Shown here: positions 34,635 to 42,708 of the stretch, piece after piece
Position numbering within the stretch: position 1 is the first letter of the stretch
How the letters are laid out: every line of letters starts with the position of its first letter
Source of the DNA: Pseudomonas proteolytica
GTDB lineage: Bacteria; Pseudomonadota; Gammaproteobacteria; Pseudomonadales; Pseudomonadaceae
Reading direction: 5' to 3'
DNA: 64,000 nucleotides
Assembly: GCF_007858275.1 (NCBI RefSeq)
Contig: NZ_VFEV01000025.1
Coordinates: 30,190-94,189, forward strand
Position numbers and translations under genes: made by a program
The notes under the pieces: generated by a model
The model's input: the letters and a program-made list of their open reading frames with translations, nothing else
Told to the model about the DNA's origin: nothing
Database searches by the model: none

Positions 34635-37431
34635 GGGGGATCCGTGTGTAGGGCTCCAGGTAGTTGAAGAGGGCCAGCAACGCAAAGGGTTTGACCAGGC
34701 AATGGTTCATTCCGGCGGCCAGGCACAAGTCTGCCTCGCCGCGCATGGCGTTGGCGGTTGCGCCGATGATGGGCAGCGCGCAACCTTGGCTGCGCAACTC
34801 CCTGGCTAATTCATAGCCGTTGACTCTGGGCATATTCACATCCGTCAGTACCACGTCGAAGTGTGAGGCCTTGCACAACTGCAGCGCTTCATGACCATCG
34901 CAGGCCAACTCCACGGTGCACCCAAGTTCCTCAAGCTGGTCACGCAAAATCAGTTGATTGATAACGTTGTCCTCAGCCACCAGCACATGCAGGTCGAGCT
35001 TGCGCAACTCGCGCTTTTGCACCTGCTCGTCGACCCGGGCGACCCACAATCCCTGGGCCTGGCTGACCGCCTGGTGAATGGCGCTCAACTGGTTGAGGTT
35101 GGCATGCCACACGCCGGTCTCGGCATGCTGGCCATTGCTGCTGTTGCCACTGACCAGGATCACCGGCCCCGGCCAGTCGGGCACCAGGGGCTGTTCGATA
35201 GTGCCGGGATGCAGCTCCAGCAGCAGTTGCCCGTCGGGGTGGGTGGGCTGGCCAGTCTGGGCTCGGGCGCCCCAGCGACGCAGCCAACCGCTGATGGATT
35301 GAGCGAGTTCGGGAATGGGCGAAACCACGTAGACGGTCTCGGCGAGCAAGCTGCTCATGGGCGCGCAGGGCGCCACTTCGAGGGGCAGGGTGAGGCTGAA
35401 ACTGCTGCCCAGGCCCAGTTCGCTGACCATGCGGATATGCCCATTCATCAATTGCGTCAGGCGCTGGCAAATCGGCAAGCCGAGCCCGGTACCGGCGACG
35501 ACGTTGGTGTTGCCTTCGCTTTGATAGAACGGCTCGAAAATCATCGCCTGGTCTTCCTGGGCAATGCCTTTGCCGGTGTCGGACACTTGCCACAACACGC
35601 TGGAGCGCTCGTCGTCGCGGTCAAGCAACTTGACCCGCAGCACCACGCGCCCGTAGTCGGTGAACTTCACCGCGTTGCTCAACAGGTTGTTGAGGATCTG
35701 CCGCAGGCGGGTGACATCGCCCCTCAGCCGCTCGGGTAACTTGGGGTCAAAGCAGGCGTACAGCTGCAACCCCTTGCCCATTGCGGCCGCGGCGTAGCCC
35801 TGGATGATTTCATTGACCAGGTCCAGGGGCGAGAACTCGCTCAGTTCCAGTGCCAATTGCCCGGCCTCGATTTTCGATACATCCAGCACATCGCAGATCA
35901 GTTGCAGCAAGGTGGCCGAAGAACCCTCTATGGCATGCAGATAGTCTTTTTGCTGGGCATCGAGCTGGGTGCGGGCCAACAGTTCCAGGGTGCCCAGCAC
36001 GCCGTACAGCGGTGTACGGATTTCGTGACTCATGGTCGCCAGGAACAGGGTTTTCGCGGCATTCGCAGCGTCGGCCGATTGCCGGGCTTCTTCCAGGGCC
36101 GCTTCCACCTGCTTGCGCGCGCTGATGTCGCTGAATGCACAAAACAGCACATCCTCGCCCCTATAGCGGGTGGGTGCACTGCTGAGGTAAAGGTGGCGGC
36201 CGTCGAGGGTCTCGAAGTAGTCACAGTGCCCGGAGGGCTCACCCTCGAATGCCTGGCGGATCCAGCCGGCGCAGAGGGTTTCACGCTCCAGGCCGGTGCC
36301 CAGCCACTGCTGGGCCAGGGTGTTTTCCAGTACCACCTGGCCGTCGGTGCGCCGCAGCACACACAGGGCCACCGGCGCGGTCTGGATCACATCGCGCCCG
36401 AAGGCTTCGCTTTCAATCAGCGCCTGGATGCCATTGATTGACGGGATGATGAAGCGTTGATTGACCCGGCGCATCACCAGCCAGATCAGCGTGACGCTGA
36501 ACAGGCAAAACACCAGCGACCCGAGCAGCTCGCGCCACAACCCCCGCACCACATCGCGCAGGTTGATCGTGTACATCAGTTGCCAGTCCGACGATTTCAG
36601 TTGCTTGCGAATCACCAGGTGATCCGGCACCAGGCCATCGCCGACAAAGCCGAAAAAATTCTCGCCCTTGGGCTTGAGCAGGGACTGGTCCAGCCGTGGG
36701 TCATGGCTATTGGTAAATACCAGCATGCCCTGGGAGTTGAGCATCATGAACTCGCCCGCGCTCTGGTCATTGAGGGTTGTGGAGACTTCCTGGCTTTCCA
36801 TCTCCAGGCCCAGCCAGCCGGAGTCGGGATCGCGCTCATCCAGCAAAATGAACAGGTAGAGGTGGGAGTGCCCCTCGGTTTGGTCGCTGAGCCAGAGTTC
36901 GCCGGGGTCCAGTGGGTTGTGTTGCTTCAACGCCCGGAGGCGGTTGAGCATGCACTTGGAAAACGGCAGTACCTGCGGCGTCGAGTCATAGAGCCGGGTC
37001 AGTTGCGGATCCGGGCCGGCGGTCACGTAGAGCAGGTTGACCTGCTTGGTCTTCAGGTAACTGCGCATGCGCGAAGTCAGCCAGATGCTCCACTGATGGC
37101 CTGGGGCATTGCCCAGCTGCAGGCGCTGCTCTTCGCTGGAGGCCGGGTAAGCCTGGGCCTTGGCCTGGGTGGATTTGCGTACCGCTGACAGGCTCAGGCT
37201 TTCGAGCAGTGCTTCACGGGTGGTGAAGAAGGTATGAGCCTCGGCAATGGCGCTACTCATATAGCCACGCCGCTGGGAGATGTCATTGTTGAAGGTGGAC
37301 AGCAGGAACGTGTAGACACCGCTCAAGATGCCGACCAATAACACGGCGGCGAAAAGACGAAGCAGCCTTCTGGCTGCTTCGGGGCGGGAAAGGACGGGAT
37401 TGATCTGCAGCAGATAACTTTTAAATCGCAT
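34621..37431 (-). CDS. pvrS: Hybrid sensor histidine kinase without Hpt, PvrS-like
   Basis: A 936-residue inner-membrane sensor: helix 1 (about 24-45), a periplasmic sensor domain (about 46-300), helix 2 (about 302-321), a PAS-like segment (about 340-438), HisKA with His469 (ATMSHEIRTPLYGVLG), HATPase (NNLLSNAVKFTD near 581, GTGLGLPICQRL near 647), a degenerate middle part, and a receiver with Asp864 (VLTDVNMPRVNG). It ends soon after the receiver, so there is no Hpt and the relay must use another protein, most simply the Hpt of the RcsC-type kinase. The start has no clear Shine-Dalgarno and a TAAAAT lies only 6 bp before the ATG, so translation may be leaderless. It overlaps pvrR by 14 bp. 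Confidence 0.87.
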   Translation of the reverse strand: MRFKSYLLQINPVLSRPEAARRLLRLFAAVLLVGILSGVYTFLLSTFNNDISQRRGYMSSAIAEAHTFFTTREALLESLSLSAVRKSTQAKAQAYPASSEEQRLQLGNAPGHQWSIWLTSRMRSYLKTKQVNLLYVTAGPDPQLTRLYDSTPQVLPFSKCMLNRLRALKQHNPLDPGELWLSDQTEGHSHLYLFILLDERDPDSGWLGLEMESQEVSTTLNDQSAGEFMMLNSQGMLVFTNSHDPRLDQSLLKPKGENFFGFVGDGLVPDHLVIRKQLKSSDWQLMYTINLRDVVRGLWRELLGSLVFCLFSVTLIWLVMRRVNQRFIIPSINGIQALIESEAFGRDVIQTAPVALCVLRRTDGQVVLENTLAQQWLGTGLERETLCAGWIRQAFEGEPSGHCDYFETLDGRHLYLSSAPTRYRGEDVLFCAFSDISARKQVEAALEEARQSADAANAAKTLFLATMSHEIRTPLYGVLGTLELLARTQLDAQQKDYLHAIEGSSATLLQLICDVLDVSKIEAGQLALELSEFSPLDLVNEIIQGYAAAAMGKGLQLYACFDPKLPERLRGDVTRLRQILNNLLSNAVKFTDYGRVVLRVKLLDRDDERSSVLWQVSDTGKGIAQEDQAMIFEPFYQSEGNTNVVAGTGLGLPICQRLTQLMNGHIRMVSELGLGSSFSLTLPLEVAPCAPMSSLLAETVYVVSPIPELAQSISGWLRRWGARAQTGQPTHPDGQLLLELHPGTIEQPLVPDWPGPVILVSGNSSNGQHAETGVWHANLNQLSAIHQAVSQAQGLWVARVDEQVQKRELRKLDLHVLVAEDNVINQLILRDQLEELGCTVELACDGHEALQLCKASHFDVVLTDVNMPRVNGYELARELRSQGCALPIIGATANAMRGEADLCLAAGMNHCLVKPFALLALFNYLEPYTRIPHEAL

Positions 37432-37465
37432 CGGCGGATTTTAATCGGCCACCCAGCGCCTGGGC

Positions 37466-37483
37466 ATAAGACGATCCTTAAAA
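37466..37483 (-). promoter_or_regulatory. RcsB-like box, copy 2, upstream of the pvrS-type gene
   Basis: Minus-strand TAAGGATCGTCTTA flanked by T runs, 35 bp before the kinase start and just after the stop of the tip gene. It differs from copy 1 at one of 14 bases. A TAAAAT follows 22 bp downstream, roughly one helical turn further than in copy 1. Confidence 0.5.
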
Positions 37484-37495
37484 GCAGCCACGTAT

Positions 37496-38482
37496 CTACT
37501 TGTAGAACATATCGACCACGACCGCCGCATCGAACGCGCCGGGAACGGGCAGGGTGCGCCACTTCAGGTCCGCCCTGAAGTCCTGGCGGGTGGTCTGGTT
37601 GGCCCCCTTCATCTGGGCCAGGGGGAACCACTCATTGAAGGGCAGGTTCTGGTTCGTATAGTCCCAGGACAACGCGATGCCCACGGAACTGTTGTTGGTG
37701 GGCACCAACAAGCCATTGACCACGTTCCCGCCGCCCGGGGTGGTAGCGAAGCGCGCGCTCACCGTATACGGGGTATCGCAGGCTTTGCGCAGGCTCAAGC
37801 TGAAGGCTGCGGTGCTGGCCACTTCGCCGATCTGCGCCTTGCGCGAGGGCTTGGGGAAGCTCACCACATTGGGCGTAATCGTCAGGTCGGGCGTGCAGGG
37901 CACGAAGCGTATGTCGTTCACGCCGGTGACGATGTAGTTGAGGTTGCTGTTGGGGCGGTTGTTGAGACCGGTAATACCGTCCAGTTGAAACACCCGGTAT
38001 TGCGACAGGGTACTGGCCTGGCCGTTTTGTGGGGTGGTACCAAACTTCTCGATAAATACGCTGAAGTTGAGGGTGAACCGGGCCTTGTCCCAACCCACGC
38101 AACTTGCCAGGGTGCAACCGCGGTCGGAGTAGAACCCAGTACCGTACTTGCCGCTGCTTTGGGTGATGGGCACCGAGTTATAGCGAATCCCGGCGCGAAT
38201 ACCCTGGCCGATGCTGACGCTTGCCGGGTTCAAGTAGAAATACACTTCCTCGCGCCCATGCAAGTAGTCGTCTGCGCAGATCACATTGACCGAGCGAGGG
38301 CCGGACTCCCAGATAATCGTGCCATCTGGCGCATCGGCCGCCACGGCCAATGCGGTGCCCAGGGGAGCGGTGTCGGCGATCGAGCCGCTACCGTCCACCC
38401 GGCAGGCCAGCGCGTAGCTGGTAGCGGGGAGGGCGGCGCAGGCAAACAGGGTGGCCACGAGCAGGTATTTAAGAGGTGACAT
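37496..38482 (-). CDS. Fimbrial tip/minor subunit (adhesin-like, CupD4 type)
   Basis: A 328-residue exported protein with signal MSPLKYLLVATLFACAALPATSYALA. It has several Cys (ACRVDG, VICADDY, RGCTLASCVG, VPCTPDLT, LRKACDTP) and a C-terminal pilin-like domain with a terminal donor-strand pattern (FDAAVVVDMFYK). The N-terminal lectin-like half plus pilin half fits a tip adhesin. A longer frame reaches 38749 but overlaps the chaperone gene and lacks a signal, so 38482 is the start. It lies between the second chaperone and the sensor kinase genes. Confidence 0.82.
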   Translation of the reverse strand: MSPLKYLLVATLFACAALPATSYALACRVDGSGSIADTAPLGTALAVAADAPDGTIIWESGPRSVNVICADDYLHGREEVYFYLNPASVSIGQGIRAGIRYNSVPITQSSGKYGTGFYSDRGCTLASCVGWDKARFTLNFSVFIEKFGTTPQNGQASTLSQYRVFQLDGITGLNNRPNSNLNYIVTGVNDIRFVPCTPDLTITPNVVSFPKPSRKAQIGEVASTAAFSLSLRKACDTPYTVSARFATTPGGGNVVNGLLVPTNNSSVGIALSWDYTNQNLPFNEWFPLAQMKGANQTTRQDFRADLKWRTLPVPGAFDAAVVVDMFYK

Positions 38483-38505
38483 AGGTCGGTATTCCCCGCG
38501 ATCCA

Positions 38506-39231
38506 TCACTTGAGGGCCGCGCGATGGCGGGCCTGCAAGCCGATATCGGTGATTTCGGTAAAGTTGATTTGGCTCCCGGCGCTGATGGGGGCCTTGGTGC
38601 TGAAGACCTTGCGTTCCCCGGGCTTGAGCAATACGTAGTCCTCCAACGCTTGAACCTGGCCGCCGGAATCGCTCTGCACATCCACCAGGGACAGATGAAA
38701 CGCACTGGGATTGGTGACGGTTACCGATTGCGCATCGGTGCGGCTCCACACCAATTGCTGCACGGCCTCGGACGAACTTCCTGCAAGCCCTGGCGGGCGA
38801 TAGAACAGCTTGAGACGCTGGCGCACGGCAAATTGCACACTGTCGGCGGTTTCCGGTTTCAGCGGGATTTCCATGACGTTGAGCAGGAACATCGACTCCA
38901 CGTCGCCGGGCAAGCCTTCGCCGGCGTACAGAATGCGCAGCAGGTGATGCTGTTGAGCATCCAGGCGAACCAGCGGCTGGACCACGGCGAAGGGCACCGC
39001 CTGGGTTGCATCATCGTTGTCCCGAGTGACCCAGCTTTGCACCACCAATTCGCTGGGGGACTGATTGACGATATTGATGCTGGCTTCTTTGAATTGGCCA
39101 AAGTAGATCAGGCGCGTGCCTTCAATCTTGACCGCCGCCTGCGCGCAGGGCGCCAGGGCCAGCAGCGCTGCAACCAGCGCGCTGATCCAGAGCAAGGGAC
39201 GGCACAATGGCCAGTGGTTGAGTGATGACAT
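38506..39231 (-). CDS. Second periplasmic fimbrial chaperone (CupD5 type)
   Basis: A 241-residue PapD-like chaperone. Signal MSSLNHWPLCRPLLWISALV..., cleavage after AQA near residue 33; LVRLDAQQHHLLRILYAGE (G1 strand and cleft), SMFLLNVMEIP and FAVRQRLKLFYRPPGL are family blocks. The last residues are basic. It precedes the tip gene by 23 bp and probably serves that subunit. First gene of this transcription block, with an RcsB-like box 77 bp upstream. Confidence 0.92.
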   Translation of the reverse strand: MSSLNHWPLCRPLLWISALVAALLALAPCAQAAVKIEGTRLIYFGQFKEASINIVNQSPSELVVQSWVTRDNDDATQAVPFAVVQPLVRLDAQQHHLLRILYAGEGLPGDVESMFLLNVMEIPLKPETADSVQFAVRQRLKLFYRPPGLAGSSSEAVQQLVWSRTDAQSVTVTNPSAFHLSLVDVQSDSGGQVQALEDYVLLKPGERKVFSTKAPISAGSQINFTEITDIGLQARHRAALK

Positions 39232-39307
39232 GAGGGCCCGTAGCTTTCCTGGGTATGTTCGCAGTGGCTTCGGGGTGCATGGTAGGAGTTGGGGGCTGGG
39301 GATTCTC

Positions 39308-39324
39308 TCAGGCGATTCTTAAAA
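39308..39324 (-). promoter_or_regulatory. RcsB-like box, copy 3, upstream of the second chaperone gene
   Basis: Minus-strand TAAGAATCGCCTGA, 77 bp before the chaperone start, nearly the same distance as copy 1 has to its gene (78 bp). It shares TAAGAATCG with copy 1. It lies in the 100-bp gap that separates the chaperone gene from the DUF4019 lipoprotein gene. Confidence 0.5.
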
Positions 39325-39331
39325 GCCAAAA

Positions 39332-39826
39332 TCAGGGCTGGGACGCTTTCTGCTGGTCGCCACCGAAAGTGACGCTCTTGTTAAAGAAATACCCCACCAC
39401 ACGCCATTGCTGGTCATCGTTGCGAAACACCACCTTTTCCCGGACGGTGGTGGTGGAGAACGTCGAGGCGAACTCGATAAGCGCGTATTTACCGGCGGGC
39501 GCATCAGGCATCTGCTCGGTAAAGCCAATGGCAGCCGGTTCCCGTTTGTGCAGTGTCCCCAAACCAAGGCGCAGGGCCTTGAGCCCATTGACCCATACCA
39601 ACTCGGAGGTTTTCGCCTGCAGCACCGGGCTGACGGCTGGCCAGGTCCGGTCGGCCTTACCCGCATCCAGTAGCTCCAAGAACACCACTGCAGTATCCAA
39701 TACCTGCTGTTGCTGTTGCGGTGTCCCCGGATCGGACGCCATGACCTTGGGCGTGCTGTTGTTGAAACTGATATCGCAGCCGCCAAGCAGCACCACACTG
39801 CACAGCACAATCGCCAACAGCTTCAT
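39332..39826 (-). CDS. DUF4019-type lipoprotein
   Basis: A 164-residue lipoprotein: signal ends in the lipobox LLGGC (Cys17), and Asp at +2 (CD) could favour inner-membrane retention. After a Gln run (TPQQQQQ) the DUF4019-like domain runs from about residue 40 to 155 (FLELLDAGKADRTWPAVSP, then REKVVFRNDDQQWRVVGYFF). The family is uncharacterised. It is on the same strand as the fimbrial genes but separated by 100 bp with a candidate promoter box, so functional linkage is unclear. Confidence 0.72.
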   Translation of the reverse strand: MKLLAIVLCSVVLLGGCDISFNNSTPKVMASDPGTPQQQQQVLDTAVVFLELLDAGKADRTWPAVSPVLQAKTSELVWVNGLKALRLGLGTLHKREPAAIGFTEQMPDAPAGKYALIEFASTFSTTTVREKVVFRNDDQQWRVVGYFFNKSVTFGGDQQKASQP

Positions 39827-39914
39827 GCAAAACCTCCAGGGGCGCCTTCATCCGTTGGGACGAGTAAAGACGAGCTTTGGACGCGTTGCCATGGGCCGGG
39901 TTAAAAAACCGATC

Positions 39915-40721
39915 TCAGCTTGGGCTGCCTTGAATCGAGCGTACCTGCCAATCGCGCAGCCATTGCAAACCTTGGGATGTGTTGCCCCGTGGCCGGTATT
40001 CGCAACCCACCCAGCCGGTGTAGCCCAACTGGTCAATCAGCTCGAACAAATAGGGGTAGTTCAACTCGTTGTGCAGGTCCGGTTCGTGGCGATCCGGCAC
40101 GCCCGCAATCTGGATATGGCCGATGTCGGCGAAATCCCGGCGCAGCGTCGTCGCCACGTCGCCTTCGACGATCTGGCAATGGTAGATATCGAATTGGACT
40201 TTCAGGTTGGCGTGGCCGACCGCTTTGCAGATGGCGTGCGCCTGATGCTGGTGGTTGAGGAAAAAGCCCGGGATGTCCCGGGTATTGATCGGTTCCAGCA
40301 GTACGGTGACGCCGATTTTGGCGGCCTGGGTCGCTGCGTAGTCGAGGTTCTCCAGGTAGGTCTGCTGGTGCCTGGCGCGATCGGCCTCGTCTGCCAGCAG
40401 CCCGGCCATTACGTGAATGCGGTCGTTGCCCAGGACGGCGGCATATTCCAGGGCCTGATCGAAACCTGCGCGAAACTCCGATTCGCGGCCGGGCAAGGAT
40501 GCGGTGCCTTTTTCCCCTGCCGCGATATCGCCGGGCGGCGCGTTGAACAGGGCCTGGACCAAGCCATTGTCGTCAAGCCGCTGCTTGAGTTGCTGCGCGG
40601 GATAAGCGTAGGGGAACATGTATTCCACGGCCCGGAAACCATCGCTAGCGGCGGCGGCAAAACGGTCGAGAAAATCATGTTCGGGGTAAAGCATGCTGAG
40701 GTTGGCAGCGAAACGAGGCAT
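39915..40721 (-). CDS. otnI: 2-oxo-tetronate isomerase OtnI (hydroxypyruvate isomerase family)
   Basis: A 268-residue TIM-barrel isomerase converting 2-oxo-tetronate to 3-oxo-tetronate. MPRFAANLSMLYPEHDFLDRF, TVLLEPINTRDIPGF with metal-ligand Glu, KVQFDIYHCQIVEGD with Asp and His, and VGCEYRPRG with a second Glu are Hyi/OtnI marks. Last gene of the tetronate operon, 39 bp after otnC; GCAGGAG gives a good ribosome site. Hydroxypyruvate isomerase would be the alternative, but the neighbouring OtnK, OtnC and DenD decide. Confidence 0.9.
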   Translation of the reverse strand: MPRFAANLSMLYPEHDFLDRFAAAASDGFRAVEYMFPYAYPAQQLKQRLDDNGLVQALFNAPPGDIAAGEKGTASLPGRESEFRAGFDQALEYAAVLGNDRIHVMAGLLADEADRARHQQTYLENLDYAATQAAKIGVTVLLEPINTRDIPGFFLNHQHQAHAICKAVGHANLKVQFDIYHCQIVEGDVATTLRRDFADIGHIQIAGVPDRHEPDLHNELNYPYLFELIDQLGYTGWVGCEYRPRGNTSQGLQWLRDWQVRSIQGSPS

Positions 40722-40760
40722 GAAGACTCCTGCGGTGAAAAATCAATCGTATGGCCTGGG

Positions 40761-41399
40761 TTACCACTGAACCCCAAAGACCTCGTGCAACTCATCCAGT
40801 GCCGACTGAGGCAGGGGAGTCGGTCGTGGCTGGTTCATCAACCAGAGGCGTGCGGTTTCTTCCAGCTCTTCCAGGGCGTAGCTGGCCTTGGACACTGAGC
40901 TTTCCCAGATCACCGGCCCCAGGCGTTCAAGCATTACACCGCGCACCAGGTTAGCCAACTGCGCCACGCGCTCGGCGACCTTGGGGGAACCGGGACGTTC
41001 ATAGGCGATCTGCGGAATGCGCCCGACTTTCATCACTTGATAAGGCGTCAACGGCGGCAGGATCATATCCTCCTGCCAGACGCCGGCCAGGGTCAGCGCC
41101 ACCAGGTGAGTGGAGTGGGTGTGGACCACGCCGCCAACCCCGGGGTTGCGATCGTAGACTTGACGGTGCAGCGCCAGCGTCTTGGAAGGCTTGTCACCGC
41201 TGACCCAGTCCCCGGCCAGGCTGACCTTGGCTATCGCCGCCGGGTCGAGGCGCCCCAGGCAGGCGTCCGTGGGGGTGATCAGCCAGCCGTCGTCCAACCG
41301 CGCACTGATGTTGCCGGCGCTGCCCACCGTGTAGCCACGGGTATACAACGAAGCGCCAACGTCACAGATCTCTTCACGCAGGGTGTTTTCGTTGCTCAT
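40761..41399 (-). CDS. otnC: 3-oxo-tetronate 4-phosphate decarboxylase OtnC
   Basis: A 212-residue class II aldolase/adducin-fold enzyme converting 3-oxo-tetronate 4-phosphate to dihydroxyacetone phosphate and CO2. GYTVGSAGNISARLDDGWLITP holds the phosphate site, and VHTHSTHLVALT holds zinc-ligand His residues. Its start overlaps the otnK stop by 4 bp. The family also contains L-fuculose-phosphate aldolase; context gives OtnC. Confidence 0.88.
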   Translation of the reverse strand: MSNENTLREEICDVGASLYTRGYTVGSAGNISARLDDGWLITPTDACLGRLDPAAIAKVSLAGDWVSGDKPSKTLALHRQVYDRNPGVGGVVHTHSTHLVALTLAGVWQEDMILPPLTPYQVMKVGRIPQIAYERPGSPKVAERVAQLANLVRGVMLERLGPVIWESSVSKASYALEELEETARLWLMNQPRPTPLPQSALDELHEVFGVQW

Positions 41400-42688
41400 G
41401 CCGGAACTCCTGCCAGTTGCTTGAGAGCCTTGTCGAAGAAGTCCACACCGCCGAAATTGCCCGACTTGAGTGCCAGCGCCAGCGGTTCCCCGGGCGTGCT
41501 GACGCAGGCGGGTACTCCAGGGTCGATTTGCGCTCCAATCTGCAATAGCTGGATATTCAGCGCCTGGACCACGGCGCCCGAGGTTTCCCCGCCGGCGACC
41601 ACAAAGCGCCGTACGCCGGCCTCGCGCAGACCGCTGGCGATCCGCCCCATGGCTTGCTCGACCAAATGCCCCGCACGCTCGGCGCCCAGCTCGCGCTGGA
41701 CCGCCTTGACCTCGTCGGCCGTGTTGGTGGCGTAGATCAGCACAGTTTGCGCATGGTCGGCAGCGAAGGCCAGTGCGTCCTCAACCACCGGCTTTCCCGC
41801 CGCCAACGCTAGCGGGTCGACCCGCATCGCCGGACGACCTGCCTGCAGCCAGTTCGCGATCTGGCCCAGGGTGGCCTGGGAAGCGCTCCCCGCAAGTACC
41901 ACCGCCGCGCCTTGGACCACGGGCACGTGCGCGGCGTCGAGGTCGCGCAGCTTGCCGGCACGCCGGAAGTTGCCCGGCAGGCCCAGCGCCAACCCGGAAC
42001 CGCCGGTGAGCAGCGGCAAGTCCGCACAGGCTTCGCCCAGCAGATAGAGATCGGTATCACACAGGGCGTCGGCGACAGCCATGCTGACACCGTCGGCGCG
42101 CAGTTGAGCAATGCGCGCGCGTATGCTCTCCACGCCGGCGGACACGCTGTCGTGGCGCAACAGGCCGACCTTGCCTTGGGTCTGCGCTTGCAGCACGCGA
42201 ACCAGGTTTGCGTCTGTCATGGGCGTCAATGGGTGATGCTGCATGCCCGACTCGCTGAGCAATTGGTCTTGAACGAACAAATGCCCACGAAAAACCGTGC
42301 GGCCGTTTTCCGGGAAGGCGGGGCAGGCAAGGGTGAAATCGCTGCCAAGGGCCTGCAGCAAGGCTTCGCTGACCTGGCCGATATTGCCGGCCGCCGTTGA
42401 GTCGAAGGTTGAACAGTATTTGAAGAATATCTGTTCACAGCCACGTTCACGCAGCCAGTGCAGCGCTTGGAGTGAGTCCTCGACGGCATCGGCGGCCGGT
42501 ACCGTGCGCGATTTCAGGGCGATGACAATCGCGTCGGCATTGAGTTGGTCGGCAACATCGGCAGCGGGAATGCCGATGCTTTGCACCGTGCGCATGCCGC
42601 CGCGTACCAGCATGTTGGCAAGGTCGGTGGCACCGGTGAAGTCGTCGGCGATGCAACCCAGCAGCGGCCGGGCAGGGGCATTCAACAT
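41396..42688 (-). CDS. otnK: 3-oxo-tetronate kinase OtnK (DUF1537 family)
   Basis: A 430-residue kinase of the four-carbon acid sugar kinase family. N-terminal LLGCIADDFTGATDLANMLVRGG is the conserved acidic motif; KYCSTFDSTAAGNIG and the C-terminal RRFVVAGGETSGAVVQAL with the ATP-site Gly residues are diagnostic. Makes 3-oxo-tetronate 4-phosphate for OtnC. Overlaps otnC by 4 bp and follows denD by 20 bp. Confidence 0.92.
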   Translation of the reverse strand: MLNAPARPLLGCIADDFTGATDLANMLVRGGMRTVQSIGIPAADVADQLNADAIVIALKSRTVPAADAVEDSLQALHWLRERGCEQIFFKYCSTFDSTAAGNIGQVSEALLQALGSDFTLACPAFPENGRTVFRGHLFVQDQLLSESGMQHHPLTPMTDANLVRVLQAQTQGKVGLLRHDSVSAGVESIRARIAQLRADGVSMAVADALCDTDLYLLGEACADLPLLTGGSGLALGLPGNFRRAGKLRDLDAAHVPVVQGAAVVLAGSASQATLGQIANWLQAGRPAMRVDPLALAAGKPVVEDALAFAADHAQTVLIYATNTADEVKAVQRELGAERAGHLVEQAMGRIASGLREAGVRRFVVAGGETSGAVVQALNIQLLQIGAQIDPGVPACVSTPGEPLALALKSGNFGGVDFFDKALKQLAGVPA

Positions 42689-42708
42689 GTCGAACTCCTC
42701 AAGCGGGT

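Noticed and set aside
37496..38749. A longer tip-protein gene starting at 38749
   Set aside because: The extra 89 codons overlap the chaperone gene and lack a signal peptide; the Met at 38482 begins a clear signal.
39255..40898. A 547-codon plus-strand frame
   Set aside because: Runs antisense through the DUF4019, otnI and part of otnC genes and the gaps between them, which no real gene would do.
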